From a virus, in the IMG/VR virus record IMGVR_UViG_3300045117_000491, positions 1 to 32,626 of that record: a stretch of DNA of 32,626 nt; one strand, 5' to 3'. Every line of letters starts with the position of its first letter. Position 1 is the stretch's first letter. Shown piece by piece: positions 14,634 through 21,858 of the stretch. The translations under genes were made by a program, and so were the position numbers. The notes under the pieces are model-generated. The model saw only the letters and a list, made by a program, of their open reading frames with translations, did no database searches and was not told the DNA's origin.

Positions 14634-15419
14634 TCAGCTCGCGGTCGCGAGCTGGATCTCGTGGAGCGTCGACTCCTCGAACGCGGACGGGTTGAAACGC
14701 AGCTCCTCGGACTTGCCCCGGGGGGCCTCGTCCTTGGCCGAGTCGTGACCGCTGGCCTTCTCGTTGTCGTCTTCGGTCTCGGTGCCGAGGGCGCCGAGCA
14801 CGTTCTTGATCTCCGCGGCGGACGACTCGATGGACTCGAGCGCCGTGCGCAGAGAGGTCTCGTTGGTAGCCGAGAGGACTCGGCCGGCCTTCACCGATCC
14901 CGCGAGGTGGCGGGCGGTCGCCGCGGCGGCCTTCACCGCGAGCAGCTCGGTGTCCTGGTTCGCGCCGATGGGGGTGGGGCCGACCTCGTGCAGCTTCAGC
15001 TGCCGCAGCTCGTACCACCACTCGTCCTCGGTCTCGACGAACGCGGCCTCGACGATGTCGTAGGCGAAGGAGAACTGCGTGACCCGACGGCCCTTCAGCA
15101 GGCGATGGACCTGCGGGGCCTTCGAAGTCGCAGTGGGGTTGTCCAGGTCGAGCTGGCCCTTCACCCACAGGCCGGACTCGACCTCCTTGGCGTCGAGCAC
15201 CCACCCGATGTTGAAGTCCGGGTCGTCCATGCGGTGCGACCAGTAGACGGGGATGGGGTCGCCCTTCGCGGCCCACTCGCGCAGCGTCTCCGCGAACGCG
15301 CCCGGGACGACCTTGTCGCCGTAGGAGTCCTTGTTGCCGAACACGGAGACGATCGCCTCGAACGTGCCGGCCTCGGCGTCGACGGCCTTGACCTCGACGG
15401 GTGCGGTCTTGACGAGCAT
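14634..15419 (-). CDS. HK97-type prohead maturation protease
   Basis: A 261-aa serine protease of the caudoviral prohead protease family, which digests the delta domain of the capsid protein after shell assembly. His62 lies in VYWSHRMDDPDFNIGWV, and the likely nucleophile Ser117 lies in VTQFSFAYDIVEA. The segment LKLHEVGPTPIGANQDTELL (about 141-160) corresponds to the conserved LxEVSxVxxPANxxA region of the family. From about 175 onward the protein is a variable, acidic, helical tail. The ATG has GAGGAGG eight bases ahead. The gene sits between the portal-MuF fusion and capsid, the canonical order. Confidence 0.9.
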   Translation of the reverse strand: MLVKTAPVEVKAVDAEAGTFEAIVSVFGNKDSYGDKVVPGAFAETLREWAAKGDPIPVYWSHRMDDPDFNIGWVLDAKEVESGLWVKGQLDLDNPTATSKAPQVHRLLKGRRVTQFSFAYDIVEAAFVETEDEWWYELRQLKLHEVGPTPIGANQDTELLAVKAAAATARHLAGSVKAGRVLSATNETSLRTALESIESSAAEIKNVLGALGTETEDDNEKASGHDSAKDEAPRGKSEELRFNPSAFEESTLHEIQLATAS

Positions 15420-15439
15420 GCTGGGGCCCTCCTCTGGGC

Positions 15440-17362
15440 TCAGAACGAGATCTCGAGGTCGCACAGGCAGCCGGCGACCTCGTCGGCACCGCCGGCTGGG
15501 TCGCCGGGCCACTCCATGCCGTTGCTGAAGGTCTCCGAGAGCCCGACGGTCTCGCCGTTCATGGCGGCGTGCGAAGCTCGGGGGTTGCGAGACGTGGCAA
15601 TCCAGGTCTTCTCCGCGCGGGTGCCGACGAGCTGCTGAGCCGACTCGACGGTCGCAAACGCGGAGAAGGTGGTGACCAGCGCGGCCGCGGAGACAGGCGC
15701 CCGGTTCTCCTGCGCGTCGGTGAAGACGTCAGCCGGCCCCTCGTCGTCGGCCTCGACGGCCGCCGCGACGGCGTCGCGGGTGGTCGCGTTCACCATGCCG
15801 GCACGCGAGTCGGCGACGCTGCGCAGGAACGCCAGTGTGCGGTCGACGTCGTACTCGTCCCCGTCGAAGCCGAGCGCCTCGGCCGAGCGGCGCCCGACCT
15901 CGCTCGACGTCGTGACGGCGAGCGCGTAGAGGTCGTCGGAGAGCTCGCGGTCCCATCGCTCGCCGTCCCACCAGTCGTCAACGTCAGCGCCGAGCGCGGA
16001 GAGCACTGCGGCCCCCTGGCGGTCGAAGAACGCGACGAGCACCTGCTGCACCTTCGCGTCGGCGGTCTCGTCGGCGCGTGCCTTCAGGCGGACGGTGCGC
16101 GACTTGTGGCGGCGACCGACCGAGGCCGGCGGCTCGAGTCTCGCGACCGGGTCGGACTTCGGCGCGGAGTCTCGCGGGTTCGCCTGCCCACCGACGAGGA
16201 CGTTCAGCGGGACCACGAGCTCGTCGCCACCGTCGACCGGCGGACGGTTGACCAGGGCACGACCCTCGTTGCGCGTCAGCCACGGTGCACCGATCGAGGA
16301 CTGCATGGACTGCAGCCGCTCCTCGAACGTGCCGCGCAGCATCGCCTCGACGTTGGCCTCGATGTACAGGTCGGTGTCGGCGGTCAGCGCCGCGTTCAGC
16401 GCCTGGTCGAAGGCGGAGATGATGGGCCCCAGCGCGGGGCCGTAGAGCGCCTTGCGGAAGGACTCGATGTTGGAGAACGTGCCCTCGCGTGCGCCGACGA
16501 GCTCGGGCGCGATGTGGAAGCTCGAGGCCACCTCGACGTCGCTCAGCTGGCGGCCCTGCAGGTCGGCCAGGTCGACTGGCTTGACCTGCGTCGCCGCGTG
16601 GGGCGTCATGCCGTCCTCGAGCAGCGCCCAGGCGCCGGCCTTCGAGCCGCCGCGCTGGTACTCGCGGAAGTCGCGCGTGAAGCGGTTGCGAGCCTTGTCG
16701 CTTGACCACTCCTTGTCGCGCGTGATGAACCCGCCGACCCGCGCGCCGCGCTTCCACAGGTCGCGCCGGTAGTCGACCGCCTCGTTCTGCTCGGCGATGA
16801 TCGCGGCCAGGGTCTCCATCGGGCTCGTGCCGTTCGCGCCCGAGTGCGCGTAGCCGTGGTCCAGGACGAAGTCCTTCGGGTCGTACTCGCGCCAGCGGCC
16901 GTCGACGAAGACCTTCACGGCCTCGACCTCGTCGTAGCCGTTCGCCTTGAAGCGGACCTTGCGGGCCGGCACCCGGTGCAGCTCGTAGGAGCCGCTGTCG
17001 GTGGCGAGCTGGGCGCACCAGCGGTCCTGCAGGCAGTAGTCGACGGTCAGCGCGTGCACGAAACGGAACGCGGTCATCGCCGGCGTGCCGTTGGGGCGCG
17101 AGAGCATGCGGGCGATCGGGTGGTCGGTGACGCGCTCGCGCTCGGTGTCGGAGACGCGGCGGTAGAGGTTGCGCGGGATCGCGGCGTGGTTGCGAGCGAT
17201 GAAGTCCACGACCTTGCGCACGCTCGGCTGGGACTTCCAGATCGCGGTGTGGTCGAGCGTGCCCCCGGCGTCGATCAGCGGCACGCCGGGGTCGACGACC
17301 TCGAGCTGGGCTCCGGTGCGCTCGAGATGCGACCCGAGCTGGCCGAGGGACTCGAAGATCAC
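15440..17362 (-). CDS. Portal protein fused to a MuF-type minor head domain
   Basis: This 640-aa protein combines two head functions. The N-terminal 400 residues are an HK97-type portal: VRKVVDFIARNHAAIPRNLY, DHPIARMLSRPN, then APELVGAREGTFSNIESFRKALYG (in two parts), a strong portal signature. A linker follows, then a helical region (about 430-575). The last 65 residues match the end of MuF/SPP1 gp7 proteins: KTWIATSRNPRASHAAMNGE, ETFSNGMEWPGDP and a Cys pair in GCLCDLEI. MuF proteins lie inside the capsid near the portal. A GTG start at 17362 is chosen because it overlaps the upstream stop by four bases (GTGA). No separate MuF gene is present between portal and protease. Confidence 0.88.
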   Translation of the reverse strand: MIFESLGQLGSHLERTGAQLEVVDPGVPLIDAGGTLDHTAIWKSQPSVRKVVDFIARNHAAIPRNLYRRVSDTERERVTDHPIARMLSRPNGTPAMTAFRFVHALTVDYCLQDRWCAQLATDSGSYELHRVPARKVRFKANGYDEVEAVKVFVDGRWREYDPKDFVLDHGYAHSGANGTSPMETLAAIIAEQNEAVDYRRDLWKRGARVGGFITRDKEWSSDKARNRFTRDFREYQRGGSKAGAWALLEDGMTPHAATQVKPVDLADLQGRQLSDVEVASSFHIAPELVGAREGTFSNIESFRKALYGPALGPIISAFDQALNAALTADTDLYIEANVEAMLRGTFEERLQSMQSSIGAPWLTRNEGRALVNRPPVDGGDELVVPLNVLVGGQANPRDSAPKSDPVARLEPPASVGRRHKSRTVRLKARADETADAKVQQVLVAFFDRQGAAVLSALGADVDDWWDGERWDRELSDDLYALAVTTSSEVGRRSAEALGFDGDEYDVDRTLAFLRSVADSRAGMVNATTRDAVAAAVEADDEGPADVFTDAQENRAPVSAAALVTTFSAFATVESAQQLVGTRAEKTWIATSRNPRASHAAMNGETVGLSETFSNGMEWPGDPAGGADEVAGCLCDLEISF

Positions 17363-17565
17363 CGAGGCACCTGCACCCACAGGACGCGCGAAGCCGGGAT
17401 GACGAGGTGGCCGTCCATGCTGGTGCGTCCGCCGTCGTCCGCGACCGCGGCGGGGCCGGTCAGCGTCAGCGACTCGGCGCTCGTCTCCTCGACGTGGCCC
17501 TCGAAGGTCCCGTCCTCGGTCGCCACGAGCACGCGGCGGCCGCGGTGCTGGCGCAGGTCCTTCAT
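17359..17565 (-). CDS. Small beta-barrel-like protein between terminase and portal
   Basis: A 68-aa protein. The sequence alternates short strands: RGRRVLVATEDGTFEGHVEE, ESLTLTGPAAVADDGG and DGHLVIPASRVLWVQVP. This resembles an SH3/Lsm-type small barrel. The ATG has AAGGAGAT six bases ahead, and the stop overlaps the portal GTG. It starts 11 bases after the large terminase stop. Small barrel proteins at this position are common in actinophages, but their role is not known to me. Confidence 0.7.
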   Translation of the reverse strand: MKDLRQHRGRRVLVATEDGTFEGHVEETSAESLTLTGPAAVADDGGRTSMDGHLVIPASRVLWVQVPR

Positions 17566-17576
17566 GGCGATCTCCT

Positions 17577-19223
17577 TCAGTCCAGGACGAGGAGTCCGTG
17601 TTCCTCGTAGGCCGACTTCTCGGGCGGGGGCTCGACGGCCGTCAGGCCCCAGTGCGCGCCGTTCACGGCGATCAGGGGTGCGGCGTCGGTCGGTGACTTC
17701 ATGCGGTCCCACAGCCAGGAGTCGGCGGTCGGCTTCGTGACGGCGGTGCTGGCCGCGACGTCGAGGACGGGCTGGGGCATCGTGACGAGCTGAGGGCCGT
17801 CGGGGTGGATGACGGCGTCGTAGAACGCGCCGGTGCCCTTGGCGAGGTCGCTGCCGCCCCAGCGGACGACCTCGACCCCAGGGATCGCGTCGAGCTCGTC
17901 GATCAGCGAGGACGCGGGCGCGCCGCGCTCCTGCACGACCACCCGGATGCGCTTGTAGGTGCCGTGGTGCTCGCTGCGCTTGGGCAGCCCGTCCTCCTTG
18001 CGCGCCGGCCTTGAGCGGGCGCGGAAGTACGGCGCGACCCACGCGGTGCCGCCGCGCTGGGCGACGACCTCGACCTGCGGGCGTCCGTCCTCGCGCCAGC
18101 CGGCCAGGCCGACGTAGCTGCGCGTGCGGTCGTGGCTGGTGTCGACCGCCCACATCAGGTCGGAGTCGGCGCTGATGCCCGAATCGGTAGCCAGCTCCTC
18201 GCGCGGAGGCTTTGTGGCTTCCCAGGTGCCCTCGGGGAACGGGCCGTCCAGGGAGGTGTTCATCCACTGGCACAGCACCTCGGTGCGCACGACCCACTCG
18301 GGGTCGGTGCGGATCGCGGAGAACAGGCTGCGCTCTGTCATCTCGGTGTACCCGCAGGAGGGGTTCGCCTGTGCGATGGCGGCACGGTCGGTGACCGCGG
18401 CGTCAGGGTGGGCGGACCACTCGAAGATGCCGAGCGTGTCCTCGCCGAGATCGATGTCCTCGAGCAGCTCGGCGCCCTCGGTCTCGTCGGCGAGCGGATC
18501 CTCGGGGTCGCCGAGGCGGTCCGGGTCGCCGAGCGGTGCGTGCGCCATCTTGCGCAGGTAGCGCAGCACGACGCTCGTGGCGTCGCCGGCGTTCGACAGG
18601 GCCAGCACCAGCGCGCGGGCACGGGCGAGGGTCGTCTTCGTGATCGCGCCCCATGCGTCCCAGTTCTGCTGCTCACGCAGCTCGTCGAGCATGATGAGGT
18701 CGCCCGAGAGGCCGCGGCCGGCGCGGCGATTGGCGGCCTTGACCTTGTAGCGCTCGCCGGTCTTCAGCTCGACGTACTTCTTGCCGTTGGTCATCGAGAC
18801 CTTGTGCTTCAGCGAGTCGAGGAACTCGTCCTCCTCGATGAGGTTGACGGCCTCCTGCCAGGTCTCCTCGGCGGTGTCCAGATCCTGCGCGGTGCCGAGA
18901 ACCGTGCGGGCGCCGACGACGTACATGAAGAACAGGGCCAGGACGATCGAGAGCATCGTCTTGCCGTTCTGGCGCGCCACGATGACCACGACGGTGCGGT
19001 AGCGGGGCGTGCCGTCGGGTAGCAGCTCGAGCATGTGGACGAGCAGCCAGCGCTGCCACGGGACGAGCGAGACCCGCAGGATCTCGTCGGCGAAGTCGAT
19101 GACCTGGTAGCCGAGCGTGTGCTGCTCGGTCTGTGGTGTCCTCGGTTCGAGGGGGCGCAGCGGCGGGGTGAAGATCCGCGGGGTGGTCTTCCCGCGCAGC
19201 GGCTCAGCCTGCGTGCGCGCCAC
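17577..19223 (-). CDS. terL: Terminase large subunit
   Basis: The 548-aa protein drives DNA translocation into the prohead and cuts the concatemer. The ATPase half has a Walker A-like VARQNGKT at residues 82-89 and Walker B LIMLDE at about 176-181, with Glu181 catalytic. The adjacent TVLGTAQDLDTAEETW is typical of the phage terminase_1 family. The nuclease half begins near residue 355 with MWAVDTSHD (Asp361, metal ligand) and has a later acidic position in VVVQERGAPASSLIDEL. A GTG start gives MARTQAEPLRGK and overlaps the small subunit gene by 20 bases. The length is normal for the family. Cos or headful packaging cannot be read from this protein alone; the linked HNH gene favours cos. Confidence 0.93.
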   Translation of the reverse strand: MARTQAEPLRGKTTPRIFTPPLRPLEPRTPQTEQHTLGYQVIDFADEILRVSLVPWQRWLLVHMLELLPDGTPRYRTVVVIVARQNGKTMLSIVLALFFMYVVGARTVLGTAQDLDTAEETWQEAVNLIEEDEFLDSLKHKVSMTNGKKYVELKTGERYKVKAANRRAGRGLSGDLIMLDELREQQNWDAWGAITKTTLARARALVLALSNAGDATSVVLRYLRKMAHAPLGDPDRLGDPEDPLADETEGAELLEDIDLGEDTLGIFEWSAHPDAAVTDRAAIAQANPSCGYTEMTERSLFSAIRTDPEWVVRTEVLCQWMNTSLDGPFPEGTWEATKPPREELATDSGISADSDLMWAVDTSHDRTRSYVGLAGWREDGRPQVEVVAQRGGTAWVAPYFRARSRPARKEDGLPKRSEHHGTYKRIRVVVQERGAPASSLIDELDAIPGVEVVRWGGSDLAKGTGAFYDAVIHPDGPQLVTMPQPVLDVAASTAVTKPTADSWLWDRMKSPTDAAPLIAVNGAHWGLTAVEPPPEKSAYEEHGLLVLD

Positions 19224-19764
19224 GGAGCTTGCTCAGCTTCGCGGCCCGGTCCGCGCCCTGGGGGAGGGCGGTGGGAGCCGACTGAGGGTCCGGGGTCGCC
19301 TCGGGCGCGGCTTCGGCCGGCGGCGCTACCTGCTCGGCGCGGGGCGTCTTCGGGCGAGAGCCGGGCGCGCGCTGCTCGCCGACGGGGCGCCCGGGGAGCA
19401 GGCACAGCTTCTCGGAGAACTTCAGATAGGCAGACAGCGAGACGTTGTCCGGCGACGGCGGGCGCGTGCCGTGGCGCTCGGCGTCCTGGGCGAGCGCCTG
19501 CATGTACGCGTCGGTGACGTCGATCTTGCGGGCCAGCGCGAGGATCGCCTCGATCGGGCCGGCGTTCAGTCGGCGGTCGAGCACGCCGAGTCGGACGGCG
19601 TCCTCGATCGACCGCTCCGTCGCGGCCACGAGCGAGTCCGGGTCGCCGCTGACCCTTGCGAGCACGTCCTCCTTGCGCCGCAGGCCCGTCAGCTCGATGC
19701 CGTGCTCTGCCGCGAAGCCGCGCAGGGCCTGCAGCGTCCAGGTGCTGTCCGGGGTTTCGCTCAT
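19204..19764 (-). CDS. terS: Putative terminase small subunit with SAP-like N-terminus
   Basis: This 186-aa protein directly precedes the large terminase. Residues about 8-40 (WTLQALRGFAAEHGIELTG then LRRKEDVLARV) resemble a SAP/LEM-type helix-extended-loop-helix DNA-binding motif. A helical centre (about 60-100) is followed by LSAYLKFSEKLCLLPGRPVG, a segment I associate with actinophage small terminase or terminase-associated proteins. The last 55 residues are Pro/Ala-rich and probably disordered. The ATG has GAGGAGG five bases ahead. The small subunit should recognise the packaging site in the DNA nearby. The assignment is from position, size and C-terminal motif, and the SAP reading is by eye. 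Confidence 0.72.
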   Translation of the reverse strand: MSETPDSTWTLQALRGFAAEHGIELTGLRRKEDVLARVSGDPDSLVAATERSIEDAVRLGVLDRRLNAGPIEAILALARKIDVTDAYMQALAQDAERHGTRPPSPDNVSLSAYLKFSEKLCLLPGRPVGEQRAPGSRPKTPRAEQVAPPAEAAPEATPDPQSAPTALPQGADRAAKLSKLRGAHAG

Positions 19765-19904
19765 CGATGCCTCCTCGTGTGCGCACGACCCCCCGTCCCG
19801 TGCGGGCGCTCAGACCCTCGGGGGGAGAGGAGCACTGCCGGTGAACTCCAGGCCGCCCCTCTCGGCCCCCACGATCCGAACGCCCCTTCCCCCGCACGGG
19901 GGGC
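19765..19904. other. Intergenic block between HNH and small terminase, candidate cos or TerS-binding region
   Basis: No gene is seen in these 140 bases. CCCGTGCGGG at 19797-19806 and its reverse complement CCCGCACGGG at 19891-19900 form a 10-bp inverted pair, and each half is itself close to a palindrome. The second copy lies in a CCCCC/GGGGG hairpin (19889-19902) just after the HNH stop and could also act as its terminator. A GTGCGCAC palindrome lies near 19778-19786. Cos-type actinophages often have cos close to HNH and small terminase genes, so this block is a candidate, not a demonstrated cos. Confidence 0.35.
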
Positions 19905-20201
19905 TTACCAGGGACGGGATCGCAGGCCGAGCGAGGTCGGGATCGGGCCCTTGCCGCGTCGGTTGTTGCAGTCGAAGTGCGAGGCCCGCAGGTTGCCGAT
20001 GTCCTCGGCGTGCTCGGGGTGCTCGGCCACGGTCAGGTAGTGGTCGGGCGACCAGGCCATGGGGTGGGGCCACTGCAGCTCGTAGTCGATCGGTTGTCCG
20101 CACAGCCAGCACGGCTCGTTGCGCTTGGCGCACCACTCACGGAACTGCGCTCGGATCTTCGCCCAGCGTCGGGTGGAGCGGCCGGCGTACTTGCTGGTCA
20201 C
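19905..20201 (-). CDS. HNH endonuclease, packaging-associated
   Basis: A compact 98-aa HNH nuclease. It has a zinc-knuckle pair CWLCG (Cys31, Cys34), the catalytic region SPDHYLTVAEHPEHAEDIGN with Asp53-His54 and Asn70, and the final ASHFDCNNRRGKG with His75, Cys78 and Asn79. HNH proteins next to terminase genes are needed for cos cleavage in several siphoviruses, including HK97. A GTG start is used because GGGAG lies about five bases ahead and all domain parts are included. The frame remains open far upstream (to 21119), but that part overlaps the preceding gene and has shadow composition. The stop is TAA, rare in this window. Confidence 0.88.
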   Translation of the reverse strand: MTSKYAGRSTRRWAKIRAQFREWCAKRNEPCWLCGQPIDYELQWPHPMAWSPDHYLTVAEHPEHAEDIGNLRASHFDCNNRRGKGPIPTSLGLRSRPW

Positions 20202-20305
20202 GGTCGCTCCCGCCCAGCATGGGGCGGGGTGAACCACGAAGGTTCGCCGTGCCCCACGAGGGCATGACGAACCGGGGTCCAGAGTGACACCCCGAATCGC
20301 ACGTG
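20202..20305. repeat. Cluster of three short hairpins upstream of the HNH gene
   Basis: Three stem-loops follow one another: GAACC/GGTTC (20231-20235 with 20241-20245), TGCCC/GGGCA (20250-20254 with 20260-20264) and CGGGGT/ACCCCG (20273-20278 with 20289-20294). The first two share five-base loops of related sequence (ACGAA and CACGA). They lie in the leader between the upstream zinc/HTH gene and HNH. They may be a terminator group, protein-binding sites or part of a packaging site. The function is inferred only. Confidence 0.4.
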
Positions 20306-21223
20306 TCAAGCACCCGCCCGGATCGTCGCGTCGGCCTTGAACTTCCCGTCGTGCCCCTCGGCCGCGAGGCGACGGCGCTCGAGCACGTCGTCGACGTCGT
20401 AGGTCACCCGGCCGCTGCCGTCCCGGGCGTGCTTGCGCACGTGGCCGCGCTCTGCCCACTTCCGCAGGGTCGCCATGGACACGCCGTACTCGAGCAGGAT
20501 GTCGCTCGCGCACAGCGCGGTGGCGGTCAACCGGTGCGCGGCGGCCAGTGCTCGGCGGTAGTCCTCGCGCGTCAGCAGGGCGCCACAGCGGGCGCAGTGC
20601 CACTGGTCGTCCTCGCCGTCCACGGCCTCGCCCCAGATCGGCTGCAGCCGACCTCGCTCCTCGCCGGTGCAGCGGATGCAGGGCACGGAGTGGTCGTCGG
20701 GGGAGTCGTGCAGGACGGCCTCGAGCCGGCGGCGGAGTCGGGCGAGGTCGTAGGCCAAGGCGTCGGCCTCGGGGAACCGGGGCTCGCCGGTCAGGTCGGC
20801 GCCAGTGATCCAGTCGAGCTGATTGACCAGGAACGTCAGCTCGCGCTGGATGGACGGCTGCCACTGGGCACCGGGCAGGCCGAGCTCCTTGCGCACGATG
20901 TCGACCCAGGAGCCGAGCACCAGCAGCGGGGGCTGAGGGTCGAGATCGGTGTCGTAGATCTCCGGCCACCGTGGGCGGCGGCCGGCGGCCCGACCGTCGT
21001 AGTACAGGGCCTCGGCGCGGTTCACCTCGCGGTCGAAGTGGGCGTAGGAGACGGCCGTCGGGCCGAGCATCGCCAGCGCGTCCCCCCCGGGCAGGTCGCG
21101 GTCGGAGTGGCGGTGCCACGCCTCGACGCGCAACATGCCGCTGAGGTCGCCCACCTCGTGCAGGTCGCGGGCAATCTCGTGGCGCAGTCGGTCGAGGTGC
21201 TCGCAGGTCTCAGAACGGGACAT
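20306..21223 (-). CDS. Zinc-motif protein with C-terminal MerR-like HTH
   Basis: A 305-aa protein of a type common in actinophage genomes near the replication-terminase boundary. The N-terminal 175 residues are helical without a recognised domain. A zinc ribbon pair follows: CIRC (182-185) and CARC (210-213). Then comes a helix-turn-helix of the excisionase/MerR type at about 232-285 (ATALCASDILLEYGVSMATL and KWAERGHVRKHARDGSGRV), ending with a short basic tail. This combination suggests a DNA-binding regulator, perhaps of late genes, since it precedes the packaging genes. The ATG has AGGAGA seven bases ahead, and the start overlaps the preceding gene by 14 bases. The regulatory role is inferred. 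Confidence 0.65.
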   Translation of the reverse strand: MSRSETCEHLDRLRHEIARDLHEVGDLSGMLRVEAWHRHSDRDLPGGDALAMLGPTAVSYAHFDREVNRAEALYYDGRAAGRRPRWPEIYDTDLDPQPPLLVLGSWVDIVRKELGLPGAQWQPSIQRELTFLVNQLDWITGADLTGEPRFPEADALAYDLARLRRRLEAVLHDSPDDHSVPCIRCTGEERGRLQPIWGEAVDGEDDQWHCARCGALLTREDYRRALAAAHRLTATALCASDILLEYGVSMATLRKWAERGHVRKHARDGSGRVTYDVDDVLERRRLAAEGHDGKFKADATIRAGA

Positions 21224-21629
21224 CGGCGGTCTCCTGTCGGGTGGTGGGGCGGGGAAGTGCGCTGGTGGTGCTCGGCCAGGTCGGGCCGCCGCAGACGTGG
21301 TCGGCGACGACGTCGAAGGTCCGGTCGGGGTCGTCGGGGCTTTGGTCGCGGATCGTCCACTGGTCGCGGCAGTCGAGCGTGAGGCGGCCGGCGAAGATGC
21401 TCAGTCGGTAGGTGCAGGTGCCGCCCATCCGGGCCACGGCCTCGCCGAGCGTGCTGAGCGGGGTCGGGGTGACGGTGGCTGGGCCGGCGCACAGGTCGGC
21501 GTCCAGGCCGACGAGGACGCCCTCGCCGCACCCGTCGCAGCGGCGCCCTCGGGCGGTCCGAGTGACGCCGTCGGTGTTCCATCGGCCGGCGAGGACGAGC
21601 TGCGCCTTGAGCCAGGTCGGCATGCTCAT
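21210..21629 (-). CDS. Hypothetical Cys-rich protein downstream of the candidate origin
   Basis: A 139-aa protein with CDGC (31-34), further cysteines at 47, 72, 87 and 113 and a His at 111, so one or two metal sites are plausible. Strand-rich segments such as TYRLSIFAGRLTLDCRDQW occupy the centre, and a Pro/Thr-rich tail ends the protein. It starts directly after the repeat-rich non-coding block and overlaps the next gene by 14 bases. ATG at 21629 or 21623 are both possible. I do not recognise a family. The position next to the candidate origin could suggest a replication accessory role, but this is speculative. Confidence 0.6.
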   Translation of the reverse strand: MSMPTWLKAQLVLAGRWNTDGVTRTARGRRCDGCGEGVLVGLDADLCAGPATVTPTPLSTLGEAVARMGGTCTYRLSIFAGRLTLDCRDQWTIRDQSPDDPDRTFDVVADHVCGGPTWPSTTSALPRPTTRQETADVPF

Positions 21630-21858
21630 CGGCTCGCCTTGGCAGGGCCCTGAGGGTCACTAGGGTCACTTGGTCCGAAACCTTTGCCACGCGTGCACAT
21701 ACGCGCGTACGCGAGGGAAGTTTCTGGACCAAGTGACCCTAGTGACCCTCGATCACGTTTGCGCAGGTCAGAGGGGGTGAGCGTTGGAAGTTCGGAGCAA
21801 GTGACCCTCGAACTTGTCCACAGTTCGGAGCAAGTGACCCTGTGGACAACCTGCGCGG
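21630..21858. repeat. Candidate replication origin: inverted repeat, iterons and DnaA boxes
   Basis: This 229-base block between the primase-helicase stop and the next gene is dense in repeats. A perfect 25-bp inverted repeat has arms at 21652-21676 and 21726-21750, with a 49-base spacer containing the palindrome CGCGTACGCG. The core AGTGACCCT occurs six times: twice reversed (21653-21661, 21662-21670) and four times forward (21732-21740, 21741-21749, 21800-21808, 21833-21841). A 20-base unit AGTTCGGAGCAAGTGACCCT is directly repeated at 21789-21808 and 21822-21841 (period 33). Two perfect actinobacterial DnaA boxes TTGTCCACA face each other at 21814-21822 (plus) and 21841-21849 (minus). All this is seen directly. 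Origin function is inferred from the architecture and the adjacent replication gene. Confidence 0.65.
21814..21849. promoter_or_regulatory. Pair of inverted DnaA boxes
   Basis: TTGTCCACAG at 21814-21823 and its reverse complement CTGTGGACAA at 21840-21849 flank the last iteron. TTGTCCACA is the consensus actinobacterial DnaA box. Host DnaA binding would explain how a phage without a loader or DnaB gene opens its origin. Confidence 0.6.

Noticed and set aside
19905-21119. 404-codon frame that would extend the HNH nuclease far upstream
   Set aside because: The upstream part lies over the 305-aa zinc/HTH gene and is Arg/Pro-rich shadow sequence. The 98-residue form contains the entire HNH domain and has a ribosome site.
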